From: Clostridia bacterium
GTDB lineage: Bacteria > Bacillota > Clostridia > Oscillospirales > Acutalibacteraceae
Direction of reading: 5' to 3'
Assembly: GCA_017549565.1 (NCBI GenBank)
Contig: JAFYUI010000035.1
Span: forward strand, 1-64,000
Length of the DNA: 64,000 nucleotides
Below are positions 1 through 7,526 of this stretch, piece by piece. Numbering within the stretch: position 1 is the stretch's first letter; every line of letters begins with the position of its first letter. The notes beneath the pieces are model-generated. The model was not told the origin of the DNA. It saw only the letters and a program-made list of their open reading frames with translations, and searched no databases. A program made the translations under genes and the position numbers.

Positions 1-1
1 T

Positions 2-436
2 GGCGATATGTTTTCGGGCTTTACCTTTTCGGGTGGCGAGCCACTAATGCAAAGCGACTTTTTGTTGGCACTTTGCGATGAACTAACGGGTGAGCACCTT
101 TGCATTGAAACCTGCGGTTATGCCGACAGTGAAGTTTTTAAAGCCGTAATCGAAAAACTTGATTTTGTAATTATGGATATAAAGCTTGCAAACAGCGATG
201 AGCACTTAAAATACACAGGTGTGGATAACAAGCTTATCCTTAAAAATCTTGAAATTTTAAAACAGTCAAAAAAGCCGTATCTTATCCGCACACCCTTAAT
301 TCCCAATATCACTGACACCGCTGAAAATTTGGCGGAAATTAAAAAAATTATTGGTGACAGTGACTGGGAAAAAATACCCTACAACACAATGGCGGGGGTA
401 AAATACGGTCAGCTTGGTATGGAATATACCCTTTAA
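2..436 (+). CDS. Glycyl-radical enzyme activating protein (radical SAM), 3' part
   Basis: This is the C-terminal part of a radical SAM activase that installs a glycyl radical on a partner enzyme such as pyruvate formate-lyase. The frame is open at the left edge, so the start and the CxxxCxxC iron-sulfur motif lie outside the window. Visible family marks are FSGGEPLMQ (SAM-binding GGE motif), ETCGY, MDIKLA, YTGVDN, RTPLIPNITD and the C-terminal PYNTMAGVKYGQLGMEY. The ending suggests the broad glycyl-radical activating family rather than strict PflA; the glycyl-radical enzyme it serves is probably just upstream. A strong hairpin terminator follows directly. Confidence 0.85.
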   Translation, partial: GDMFSGFTFSGGEPLMQSDFLLALCDELTGEHLCIETCGYADSEVFKAVIEKLDFVIMDIKLANSDEHLKYTGVDNKLILKNLEILKQSKKPYLIRTPLIPNITDTAENLAEIKKIIGDSDWEKIPYNTMAGVKYGQLGMEYTL

Positions 437-440
437 ATTT

Positions 441-480
441 AAAAGCACTTGGTTTAAATAAACCGAGTGCTTTTGTTTTT
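441..480 (+). terminator. Rho-independent terminator after the activase gene
   Basis: The arms AAAAGCACTTGGTTTA and its near-complement pair around a short AATA loop, followed by a T-rich tract. It ends the transcript of the activase gene. Confidence 0.85.
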
Positions 481-573
481 GGTAAAATGCAAGTGAATTT
501 TGTCGACTGAAAAAATATTTTAACCGTTTATTAAAACTGCATAACGGAAATAATCCTTAATGGAGGTGCTGTT

Positions 574-1335
574 ATGTACAACAAGGTTTCAATTTGCGGG
601 GTTGATACAAGCAAACTACCTGTACTTCGCGAAGCACAAAACGAAAAGCTTTTAAAAGCGGTTAAAGAGGGCAATAAGTCTGCAAGGGATGAACTTATAA
701 ACGGCAATTTACGGCTTGTTTTAAGCGTTATTCAGCGGTTTACAAACCGTGGGGAAAATTTAGACGACTTGTTTCAGGTGGGGTGTATTGGGCTTATAAA
801 GTCAATTGATAATTTTGATATATCCCAAAATGTGCGGTTTTCAACCTATGCCGTGCCAATGATTATCGGCGAAATAAGACGATATTTAAGGGATAATAAC
901 TCAATTCGTGTTAGCCGTTCAATTAAGGACACGGCATATAAAGCAATGCAGATAAAGGAAAGACTGACCGCCCAAAACGGAAAAGAACCAAGGGTTGAAG
1001 AAATTGCCAAGGAATTAGATTTGCCGGTTGAAGATGTTGTAATAGCGCTTGAAAGTGTTGTAAGCCCTGTTTCGCTTTATGACCCTGTTTATTCCGACGG
1101 GGGAGATACAATTTATGTGCTCGACCAAGTGGGTGATAAAAACGATGATAAAAACTGGCTTTCGGAAATTGCTTTTAAAGAGGCGATAAAAAATTTAAGT
1201 CAGCGTGAAAAGCACATTTTAAACCTTAGGTTTATGCAGGGTAAAACCCAAATGGAAGTGTCGGAAGAAATCGGCATTTCTCAGGCACAGGTTTCGCGCC
1301 TTGAAAAAGGGGCACTGCAAAAAATAAGGGAATAA
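574..1335 (+). CDS. sigG: Sporulation sigma factor SigG
   Basis: This is the late forespore sigma factor, which directs RNA polymerase to genes for spore germination and DNA protection. The 253-residue length matches SigG. The N-terminus carries the hallmark KVSICGVDTSKLPVL, which in Bacillus subtilis SigG binds the anti-sigma factors. Region 2 includes NGNLRLVLSVIQRF and DDLFQVGCIGL, followed by FSTYAVPMIIGEIRRYLRDN. Region 4 holds the helix-turn-helix GKTQMEVSEEIGISQAQVSRLEK near the C-terminus. The start follows a GGAGGTG SD. It is not next to spoIIGA/sigE here, which is common outside the Bacillaceae. Its own promoter, expected to be SigF/SigG type, could not be assigned. Confidence 0.95.
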   Translation: MYNKVSICGVDTSKLPVLREAQNEKLLKAVKEGNKSARDELINGNLRLVLSVIQRFTNRGENLDDLFQVGCIGLIKSIDNFDISQNVRFSTYAVPMIIGEIRRYLRDNNSIRVSRSIKDTAYKAMQIKERLTAQNGKEPRVEEIAKELDLPVEDVVIALESVVSPVSLYDPVYSDGGDTIYVLDQVGDKNDDKNWLSEIAFKEAIKNLSQREKHILNLRFMQGKTQMEVSEEIGISQAQVSRLEKGALQKIRE

Positions 1336-1364
1336 AAAAGCGACCTTTCGGTCGCTTTAATTTT
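1336..1364 (+). terminator. Terminator between sigG and the convergent membrane-protein gene
   Basis: AAAGCGACC and GGTCGCTTT form a stem around a TTTC loop with T/A-rich flanks on both sides. It can stop sigG transcription and possibly also the convergent minus-strand gene. Confidence 0.85.
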
Positions 1365-2085
1365 ATTCAGATGTTACATTTTCAACAACTACATTTTCGC
1401 TAATTTCTACTGTGTTTTTGGGCTTCTTTTTAAGGTCTGTAAGCTTTGCCATAACAGCGCCAAAGCCGATAACCAGTGCAAAATTGTCAGACAAGTCTAA
1501 CGCATTAAATAAAAGTGTATTTAATAGATATCCTATATTTACACCGCCGGCAATCAAAGAAAAGATATGTAAAGCATCGTTTAAAAAAGCAAAAAACAAA
1601 ATTAGTGCAAAAATTATGACAGGGATAAATGCAACAATTTTTAAGAATTTTGGTGTTTCCTTTTTCTTGAAAAACAAAATTGTAAGCCCAATCGCAATAG
1701 CAAATATTAAGAAGTAGGAAAGCATATGTGTTAATAGCGAAAATACGCTTAATGGAAGATGTGCAGAGAGTCCCGTTTTATTTGCGTTAATAAATAAAGT
1801 AATCAAGTTTATAAACGAACTAAACCAAAATAAAGCAGAAGTAATTGCAACAGCAATTTTATCAAATTTTGTGAATATACCCACAGCTGTTATTAGGCAA
1901 GCAATAAAGTTTATAATATTACCGAAATTGAATATTGAATTAACAATAATGCGGATAATTACATTGAAGTTATGTCCCAAAAGAATGTTGAAGATTGGGT
2001 TAATTATATACGGGCAAAATGCAAGGTAAATAAACGAAATTGCCGCAATGATTGACGGTATACTGATTTTTTTCTTTGTTGCCAT
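1363..2085 (-). CDS. Polytopic membrane protein of unknown function
   Basis: I do not recognise a family. The 240 residues hold about six or seven hydrophobic segments, a short Lys-rich N-terminus (MATKKK) and a charged cytosolic tail ending in NVVVENVTSE. There is no enzyme motif. An AGGAG SD lies 8 bases before the ATG. The gene lies 17 bases downstream of the ECF S-component gene on the same strand, so it could be co-transcribed with the coaX-ECF pair. A link to vitamin uptake would be only contextual. Confidence 0.6.
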   Translation of the reverse strand: MATKKKISIPSIIAAISFIYLAFCPYIINPIFNILLGHNFNVIIRIIVNSIFNFGNIINFIACLITAVGIFTKFDKIAVAITSALFWFSSFINLITLFINANKTGLSAHLPLSVFSLLTHMLSYFLIFAIAIGLTILFFKKKETPKFLKIVAFIPVIIFALILFFAFLNDALHIFSLIAGGVNIGYLLNTLLFNALDLSDNFALVIGFGAVMAKLTDLKKKPKNTVEISENVVVENVTSE

Positions 2086-2102
2086 AACTTAAACTCCTAA
2101 AA

Positions 2103-2687
2103 TTATTTTTTAGCAAATTTTAAAACACGCACAATTACGGGTGCTAAAATAACATTGGTTGCAAACTCAATAATAAAGTTAATACCTGCAAGACCGATAA
2201 ACATATATGCGGTAATATTTGTAAAGCCCGCAGCCACACCCCAAGATTTTATAGTTTCAAGGAAGAAAGCCAAGCAGCCAAGTAAAAACACACCTGTGTT
2301 TACAATGGGGCATACAACAGCCGCAGCAGCAACTGCAAGGTATTGGTTTTTCTTGTGAAGTGCTTTATAAACAAGACCTGCCGCAATACCGCAAAGGGTA
2401 CCCTTTAAAAGCACGGTTAAAATTGTGCCAAAAACATCAATGGCTAAAAATGGTGCGGCGTCGCCGGTTAATAGCACAATAACGCCAAACACAAAGCCAA
2501 GCCATCCGCCGGATATTACGCCGCAGGTTGCAGCGCCGATAACAACGGGCACAAGTACAAGGGTGATTGAAAAAGTGCCAAAGCGAAGCGCCATACTTAC
2601 ATATTGAAGCACAACAACAAGTGCTGTCAAAAGTGCCGTAAAGACAATTTTTTGTGTGTTTTGTTTTCTTTTTTGTGAATTTGTCAT
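2103..2687 (-). CDS. ECF transporter S component, possibly for pantothenate
   Basis: This is a small integral membrane substrate-binding subunit of an energy-coupling-factor vitamin transporter. The 194-residue protein has a basic N-terminus (TNSQKRKQNTQKI) followed by about six hydrophobic helices, with the S-component style of a first helix running into LRFGTFSITLVLVPVVIGA and small-residue-rich helices. The gene lies 80 bases downstream of coaX on the same strand. That placement suggests pantothenate as the ligand, as in PanT-type S components, but other vitamins are possible. The shared ECF ATPases and T subunit are not in the window and are normally encoded elsewhere. A GGAGGTAA SD precedes the ATG. 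Confidence 0.75.
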   Translation of the reverse strand: MTNSQKRKQNTQKIVFTALLTALVVVLQYVSMALRFGTFSITLVLVPVVIGAATCGVISGGWLGFVFGVIVLLTGDAAPFLAIDVFGTILTVLLKGTLCGIAAGLVYKALHKKNQYLAVAAAAVVCPIVNTGVFLLGCLAFFLETIKSWGVAAGFTNITAYMFIGLAGINFIIEFATNVILAPVIVRVLKFAKK

Positions 2688-2767
2688 TTTTAATTACCTC
2701 CGATACTGCCTCTAAACCGAGTGCAGTTCATAATATAATATTACAATCCGCTTAAAGCGGTAATTGC

Positions 2768-3532
2768 TTAATGATTTTTTTCGTAAATAGCACAAAGACC
2801 TTCAAGCAAAAGGTTTTCGTTATAGATTATGGGGTGTTTACAGTGGGTGATAATTTCCTTTGAAAGACCGCCGGTTGCAACAACAGTGGGTGTTTCACCG
2901 AGCTTATGCTCAATTCTATCCAAAAGACCGTCAAGCATTGCCGCACTGCCGAGTACAAGCCCAGACTGCATAGATTCGGTAGTATTACTGCCGATAACTG
3001 ACTTTGGTGCTTCGATTGGGATAGAGGGCAAAAGCGCAGTATTTTCAGCCAATGCTTTTAATGTAAGGCGTACGCCTGCCGCAATAACACCGCCTAAAAA
3101 AGCACCATCCTTATCTAAAACGCTTAAGGTGGTAGCGGTGCCCATATCAACAATTACGCAGGGCATTTTATAGGTATCAATAGCGCCGACAGCACCTGCA
3201 ACAAGGTCAGCACCAAGCTGGGCAGGGTTGTCGATTTTAATATTAAGCCCTGTTTTAATACCGGGGCCCAAAACAAGCGGAACAATTTGACAAAGCTTTG
3301 CAACTGCACGGCTTATGCTCTTTGCAACAGAGGGCACAACCGAAGCGATAATACAATCTTCAATATCGTCGGGTGTCATATCGTTAAGTGCCAAAAGCTG
3401 TTTAATGTCAATGGCATATTCATCTTCAGTTTTTTTGGTGTCGGTCGCAAGACGTGCTGTGAAACCTAAAATTCGGTTATTATAGGTGCCAAGCGTAACA
3501 TTGGTGTTGCCAATATCAATAGTAAGCAGCAT
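2768..3532 (-). CDS. coaX: Type III pantothenate kinase
   Basis: CoaX phosphorylates pantothenate, the first step of coenzyme A synthesis, in the cytosol. Marks of the ASKHA-fold type III family are the N-terminal LLTIDIGNTNV phosphate loop, QLGADLVAGAVGA, VIVDMGTATTLSV and GGVIAAGVRLTLKAL, and the length of 254 residues is normal. I chose the ATG at 3532 because an AGAAAGGA SD sits about 9 bases upstream and the protein then starts MLLTIDIGN as in the family; a TTG at 3553 and an ATG at 3538 are also in frame. The downstream ECF S gene may supply its substrate. Confidence 0.93.
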   Translation of the reverse strand: MLLTIDIGNTNVTLGTYNNRILGFTARLATDTKKTEDEYAIDIKQLLALNDMTPDDIEDCIIASVVPSVAKSISRAVAKLCQIVPLVLGPGIKTGLNIKIDNPAQLGADLVAGAVGAIDTYKMPCVIVDMGTATTLSVLDKDGAFLGGVIAAGVRLTLKALAENTALLPSIPIEAPKSVIGSNTTESMQSGLVLGSAAMLDGLLDRIEHKLGETPTVVATGGLSKEIITHCKHPIIYNENLLLEGLCAIYEKNH

Positions 3533-3592
3533 TGTCATCAGTCCTTTCTGCAATTATTATATAATTATTATTTATTAAAAGCAAGATTTTTA

Positions 3593-3621
3593 TTGACAAA
3601 AAAAGAAAATATTGTTATAAT
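3593..3621 (+). promoter_or_regulatory. Sigma-A promoter of the rpsF operon
   Basis: TTGACA and TATAAT are both perfect consensus matches separated by 17 bases. It lies 92 bases before the rpsF start and leaves a structured leader. Confidence 0.9.
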
Positions 3622-3639
3622 GGGTGTTGCTAAATGGAG

Positions 3640-3701
3640 AAGTATGGTCTTCATTAGCTCCTTGTTCCGTGGAACCACGGGACCAAAAGTCCAGAAGGAG
3701 G
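3640..3701 (+). promoter_or_regulatory. rpsF leader, probable ribosomal-protein autoregulatory structure
   Basis: The leader can fold so that CTCCTT at 3658-3663 pairs with the rpsF SD AAGGAG at 3695-3700. Enclosed is an 8-bp hairpin with arms GTTCCGTG (3664-3671) and CACGGGAC (3676-3683). Many bacteria autoregulate rpsF with an S6:S18-binding leader element. The location and SD sequestration fit that, but I could not match the Rfam consensus base by base. Confidence 0.5.
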
Positions 3702-3712
3702 TGCAAAAGTAA

Positions 3713-3994
3713 ATGACCAATAAGTATGAGGCAGCTATGATTTTCACCGTAGCAAACGGTGAAGAAGCAACATTAGCTTTGAAAGAAAAGTTTAATGACC
3801 TTATCGCTAAAAACGGTACCATTGAAAATGTTAATGAGTGGGGCAAGCGTCGCCTTGCATACCTTATTAACGACGAAGCAGAGGGTTACTATGTTTTCTT
3901 TGAATTTGAAAGCGAACCAACCTTCCCCGCAGAATTAGAGCGTATCGCAAAAATTACTGACGGCGTACTTCGTGTAATGGTTATCAAAAAGTAA
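3713..3994 (+). CDS. rpsF: 30S ribosomal protein S6
   Basis: S6 is a small-subunit protein that forms a heterodimer with S18 on 16S rRNA. The 93 residues show the family pattern YEAAMIFTVA near the N-terminus, the central WGKRRLAYLINDEAEGYYVFFEFES and the C-terminal ITDGVLRVMVIKK. The AAGGAGG SD is well placed. It is the first gene of the classical rpsF-ssb-rpsR operon, with 12 bases to ssb. Confidence 0.97.
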   Translation: MTNKYEAAMIFTVANGEEATLALKEKFNDLIAKNGTIENVNEWGKRRLAYLINDEAEGYYVFFEFESEPTFPAELERIAKITDGVLRVMVIKK

Positions 3995-4006
3995 GGAGAA
4001 AAAACA

Positions 4007-4420
4007 ATGTTTAATTTAGTTGTTTTAACCGGACGTTTAACCGCAGACCCAGAACTTAAAACCACACCAAACGGCACAAATGTTACCAGCTTTTCAATCG
4101 CTGTTGAACGCCGTTACCGTTCAGGTGAGGAACGCCAGACCGATTTTATCAATATCGTTGCTTGGCAAAAAACTGCAGAATTTATTACCAAATATTTCAA
4201 AAAGGGTAATTTAATTGGTATCGAGGGTGCAATTCAAACCAGAAGATACCAGGATAAGAACGGTAACAACCGCACTGCTTTCGAAGTTATCGCTAATAAT
4301 GTTCAGTTTGTTGAATCAAAGCGTGATTCAGCTGCTGGCGACGGCGCAACATTTAGCAATGCAGATGTTAATGATTTTGCAGAAATGGACGCTGATATAG
4401 ATAGCGACCTTCCGTTCTAA
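4007..4420 (+). CDS. ssb: Single-stranded DNA-binding protein
   Basis: SSB coats single-stranded DNA during replication, repair and recombination. The OB fold occupies about residues 1-105, with FNLVVLTGRLTADPELKTT at the start, FINIVAWQKTAEF in the middle and EGAIQTRRYQDKNGNNR near the L45 loop. A short acidic linker ends in DIDSDLPF, the conserved tip that recruits repair proteins. The 137-residue length is somewhat short because the linker is short. It sits between rpsF and rpsR, its usual place. Confidence 0.97.
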   Translation: MFNLVVLTGRLTADPELKTTPNGTNVTSFSIAVERRYRSGEERQTDFINIVAWQKTAEFITKYFKKGNLIGIEGAIQTRRYQDKNGNNRTAFEVIANNVQFVESKRDSAAGDGATFSNADVNDFAEMDADIDSDLPF

Positions 4421-4455
4421 TAATTTTTTAAAATTTAATGATTGGAGGCTTTAAA

Positions 4456-4698
4456 ATGGAAGAAAGAAACGAAAGACCAATGCACAGAAAACCCCGCAAG
4501 AAAGTTTGCCATTTCTGTGTTGACCGTGTTGAAGCCATTGATTATAAGGATGTTGCATATCTTCGCAAGTTCATTTCAGAACGCGCTAAGATTTTACCCC
4601 GCCGTGCTACCGGCACCTGCGCTGCTCATCAGCGCGAATTGACCACCGCTATCAAGCGTGCTCGTCAAATTGCATTACTTCCTTATGTTAATGACTAA
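4456..4698 (+). CDS. rpsR: 30S ribosomal protein S18
   Basis: S18 pairs with S6 on the platform of the small subunit. Family marks are [54 protein letters not shown] and the end IALLPYV. The start ATG at 4456 follows TTGGAGG at a normal distance; an in-frame ATG at 4438 lies upstream of that SD and was rejected. The CxxC plus a later Cys could bind zinc, as in many zinc-type S18 copies. A terminator follows, closing the operon. Confidence 0.97.
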   Translation: MEERNERPMHRKPRKKVCHFCVDRVEAIDYKDVAYLRKFISERAKILPRRATGTCAAHQRELTTAIKRARQIALLPYVND

Positions 4699-4711
4699 TA
4701 ATTAACAAACT

Positions 4712-4745
4712 AAACCGCTTGCTGTTTGGCAGGCGGTTTTTACTT
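4712..4745 (+). terminator. Terminator of the rpsF-ssb-rpsR operon
   Basis: AAACCGCTTGC pairs with GCAGGCGGTTT (one G-T pair), followed by a T-rich stretch. Confidence 0.85.
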
Positions 4746-4772
4746 TACATTTTATACCATTTGTGATATTAT
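4744..4772 (+). promoter_or_regulatory. Promoter of the PHP-domain gene
   Basis: TTTACA and TATTAT lie 17 bases apart, directly overlapping the end of the preceding terminator and 52 bases before the PHP gene start. Confidence 0.6.
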
Positions 4773-4823
4773 ACTCTTGTAAGAAAAGTCATTTTACGAG
4801 CTATGAATAGGATGGATGTTATA

Positions 4824-5840
4824 ATGAAAAAATATTTTATTAATCCTGACAAAAAACAGTATAAGGCAAATTTACACAGTCACACCTTATTGTCTGACGG
4901 TAAATTAACACCTGAACAGATGAAGAATGCATATAAGGAAAAGGGTTACTCAATTTTGTCTATAACCGACCACGAAAGACCTAAAAATCATTCTTATTTA
5001 AACGATGATGATTTTTTAACCATAACAGGTTATGAGGCGTATGTGCGCCCATCGGAAGAGTGCATATATGATTTATATGGTCCTGAAATACATATAAATT
5101 TATTTGCCAAAAAGCCCGATAATGAAGCATATATTTGCTATAATAAAGCATATTGCAAATATATTAAGGACCTTTCAGAACATGACAAATTAAATAAGGT
5201 TGGTTCAACCGAAACCAGAAGATATACTGCTCAATATATAAACAAATTCATTAAAACTGCCGTTGATAACGGATATTTAGTTTCGTATAATCACCCTGTA
5301 TGGTCTATGGAAGAGGAAGAACGAGTATTAAGTTATGAAAATATATTCAGTCTTGAAATAGATAATTACGGCTGTTTTCAAACAAATGCAACTGAATACA
5401 GCGGCGCATTATATGACAAGCTTTTAAGAAAAGGCAGAAGATGGGCTTGTCACGGTGGTGATGATAATCATAATATTCGCCCACTTGATAGTGTATATAG
5501 TGATTCTTTTGGTGCGTTTACAATGATAATGCCCGAAAAATTCGATTATGATGGTGTTATAGCTGCAATGGAAAAGGGTGAAATGTATTCATCCACCGGC
5601 CCCGAAATTTACGAAATTTCTATTGAGGGTGACACTGTTCATATTGAGTCAAGCGCTGCAAAGCAGATAATTCTTTATACCGGCTCAAAAGGACCGAAGT
5701 TTGTAATCGCACCCGATGGGGAAACTATTACCTCGGCCGATTTAAAGGTTGACAGCCGTGCCGAATATTTTAGAATATGTGTTGTTGATGAAAAGGCAAG
5801 AAAGGCATCAAGCCGCGGCTTTTTTAAGGATGAATGGTAA
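4824..5840 (+). CDS. PHP-domain metal-dependent phosphoesterase-like protein
   Basis: The 338-residue protein carries the metal-binding motifs of the PHP superfamily: LHSHTLLSDG near residue 17, ITDHE near residue 50, NHPVW near residue 157 and HGGDDNHN near residue 210. PHP proteins hydrolyse phosphoester bonds in nucleotides, histidinol phosphate or polymerase-associated DNA; the exact substrate cannot be told here. The C-terminal 70 residues look like a small beta domain. The ATG at 4824 follows AGGATGG; an in-frame ATG at 4803 has no convincing SD. The gene is monocistronic, with its own promoter and terminator. Confidence 0.8.
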   Translation: MKKYFINPDKKQYKANLHSHTLLSDGKLTPEQMKNAYKEKGYSILSITDHERPKNHSYLNDDDFLTITGYEAYVRPSEECIYDLYGPEIHINLFAKKPDNEAYICYNKAYCKYIKDLSEHDKLNKVGSTETRRYTAQYINKFIKTAVDNGYLVSYNHPVWSMEEEERVLSYENIFSLEIDNYGCFQTNATEYSGALYDKLLRKGRRWACHGGDDNHNIRPLDSVYSDSFGAFTMIMPEKFDYDGVIAAMEKGEMYSSTGPEIYEISIEGDTVHIESSAAKQIILYTGSKGPKFVIAPDGETITSADLKVDSRAEYFRICVVDEKARKASSRGFFKDEW

Positions 5841-5845
5841 AAACA

Positions 5846-5883
5846 AAAAGGACTTGGAAGTTAAATTCCAAGTCCTTTATTAT
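5846..5883. terminator. Bidirectional terminator between PHP gene and Cys-rich gene
   Basis: AAAGGACTTGGAA and TTCCAAGTCCTTT form a perfect 13-bp stem with A/T-rich flanks on both sides, located between two convergent genes. Confidence 0.88.
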
Positions 5884-6098
5884 TAAAGTTTAAAATCTTC
5901 TTCGGTAAAGTTGTTTTCAATTTTTACCCTTTGGGGTATGCGTTTAAGCGGGTCATATTTATAGCTGCGGCATTTATCATCACAGCTTGTAACACCGTGC
6001 TTTTTGCAAATAATTTCATCTTCAAATTTTAGCCGTGTGCCGTGCACACAATATTCGCAATGCTTTTCTAACTTCTTATTAAAAGGCGATTTGGCCAT
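5883..6098 (-). CDS. Small cysteine-rich protein, likely metal-binding
   Basis: This 71-residue protein has the pattern CEYC, a later single C (IICKKHG), then C and C in TSCDDKCRSYKYDP, so five or six cysteines could hold zinc or an iron-sulfur cluster. I know similar short orphans in Clostridia but no function. The ATG at 6098 has AAGGAA 9 bases upstream; an in-frame GTG at 6107 overlaps that SD. It lies 23 bases downstream of the ylbJ-like gene on the same strand and may be co-transcribed with it. Confidence 0.65.
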   Translation of the reverse strand: MAKSPFNKKLEKHCEYCVHGTRLKFEDEIICKKHGVTSCDDKCRSYKYDPLKRIPQRVKIENNFTEEDFKL

Positions 6099-6121
6099 AT
6101 TTTTCACTTCCTTAAATTTTA

Positions 6122-7159
6122 TTATACTATATCGTCGGTAAGATTACCAGCATATTTTTTATTATAAAGCGAAATTATTAAAATAATTCCCATAATTATA
6201 AGCGAAAATGCCACCACAGGCCCATTTATAAAGGCGGAAATATCAAAGTTTATATTATTTGAAAGGGTGCTAACCGATACTTTAAACACCTTTAAAAGCA
6301 AGAGGGTTAGGCCTGACGATAAAATGCCGTGAATAAAGCGAAAAGTTATAAATAAAAGATAATTTATTTTCATCCCTTTTAAAAGTGAAAAAACCTGACA
6401 CCAAATGCTAAACCCCGAAAATCCCAATAAAAAAGCGGCGATAATGACATTATCGGTTTTAAAAACTGCGGTTGTAACCTCGCATAAAAGCCCTAAAAAA
6501 GAAAGGGGTTTAAAGCTTACAGACAGCATTTCAATATAACCGCAAATTACCGAAAATAAAATCACAAGCGAACAAATTTTTATAATTGTGTCGGCGGCAT
6601 CGGCGGCGGACAGTACAAAATTATCAACTGCACCAATTCGTTTTGGCGCGGTTATTTTTTTGCTTTGTTTTAAAAAACGCCCTAAAAACAAGGCGATTAT
6701 AAGTGAAGCTAATATGTGTGATAAAAACAGTATCCACCCAATTAAAACGCTTTTAAAAACACCCTTGCCGACTGCCAACACAACAAAGGCGGGGCCCGCA
6801 TTTATGCAGTAATTTATCATTATTTTTGTTTTTTCGTTTTCGGTTTCACTTTGGTTTAAAAGTTTTGCGCCAAGTGGATAACCACCGATAAGTGACAGTA
6901 AAAATAGTGAAAATTCATAATAGTTTAGGTGAAACAAAAACTGCGTTATGGGGTTTAGCGGTTTTAAAAATTTTAAAATTCCGCTTTTGTTTATAAACAT
7001 AACACAAAAGGTGAAAGGAAAAAGCGAGGGTATAATTACTTTGCCGCACAAAACCACGCCCGAAAGGGCGCTTTTTAGCGAAATTTCGGGGCGTAAAATT
7101 ATTAAAAAAGCAAATGCCGCCACAAATATAACCGAAAGTAAGTTTAGCAATTTTTTCAT
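6122..7159 (-). CDS. YlbJ-like sporulation integral membrane protein (nucleoside-recognition/Gate fold)
   Basis: The 345-residue protein has about eight to ten hydrophobic segments. It resembles YlbJ/SpmA-type Gate-domain membrane proteins: SLIGGYPLGAKLL near residue 92, then NYCINAGPAFVVLAVG near residue 115, and a second repeat with FSGFSIWCQVFSLL near residue 250. YlbJ is needed for spore cortex formation in Bacillus; the family also includes nucleoside transport relatives, so the name is provisional. It is divergent from the yqfC sporulation operon, which supports a sporulation role. Confidence 0.65.
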   Translation of the reverse strand: MKKLLNLLSVIFVAAFAFLIILRPEISLKSALSGVVLCGKVIIPSLFPFTFCVMFINKSGILKFLKPLNPITQFLFHLNYYEFSLFLLSLIGGYPLGAKLLNQSETENEKTKIMINYCINAGPAFVVLAVGKGVFKSVLIGWILFLSHILASLIIALFLGRFLKQSKKITAPKRIGAVDNFVLSAADAADTIIKICSLVILFSVICGYIEMLSVSFKPLSFLGLLCEVTTAVFKTDNVIIAAFLLGFSGFSIWCQVFSLLKGMKINYLLFITFRFIHGILSSGLTLLLLKVFKVSVSTLSNNINFDISAFINGPVVAFSLIIMGIILIISLYNKKYAGNLTDDIV

Positions 7160-7171
7160 ATTACCACCTAT

Positions 7172-7200
7172 GAATTATTTTATAAAATATTTCATAGCAT
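7172..7200 (+). promoter_or_regulatory. Possible SigE-type promoter of yqfC
   Basis: GAATTATT and CATAGCAT lie 13 bases apart. They resemble the SigE consensus (-35 with ATATT, -10 CATACAxT) only partly. yqfC is SigE-controlled in Bacillus, which is the main support. Confidence 0.25.
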
Positions 7201-7221
7201 TATTACAAAGGTGGGTTTTAT

Positions 7222-7518
7222 TTGGCTAAAAAACTTAAAATTGAAAAATCAAAAGCTAAAAATAAATGGAATTTGAACCCGTTGACCGATGTTTTTGATA
7301 AAGATTTGCTTAATGGTCCTTATATTGAAATTTGTGGTAACGGAAAAATTGAAATTGATGGTTGCGAAGGTGTTTATGAATATAACAGCGACTATTTAAA
7401 GCTGCGACTTAAAAAGGGCGCTATTATAATTTGCGGCAGCGATTTTGACATTTTAACCTTTGAAAACCGTTTAATTACGGTAAGGGGCAAAATTTCAACC
7501 ATTGAATTTTCAAATTAG
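7222..7518 (+). CDS. yqfC: Sporulation protein YqfC
   Basis: This short protein of the YabP/YqfC family is produced in the mother cell during sporulation; its molecular role is not known. Over 98 residues it shows GPYIEICGNGKIEIDGCEGVYEY and DFDILTFENRLITVRGKI, typical of the family. The start is TTG at 7222 after AAAGGTGG. The yqfD gene begins 9 bases after its stop, as in most Firmicutes. Confidence 0.85.
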   Translation: MAKKLKIEKSKAKNKWNLNPLTDVFDKDLLNGPYIEICGNGKIEIDGCEGVYEYNSDYLKLRLKKGAIIICGSDFDILTFENRLITVRGKISTIEFSN

Positions 7519-7526
7519 GTGTTTTT

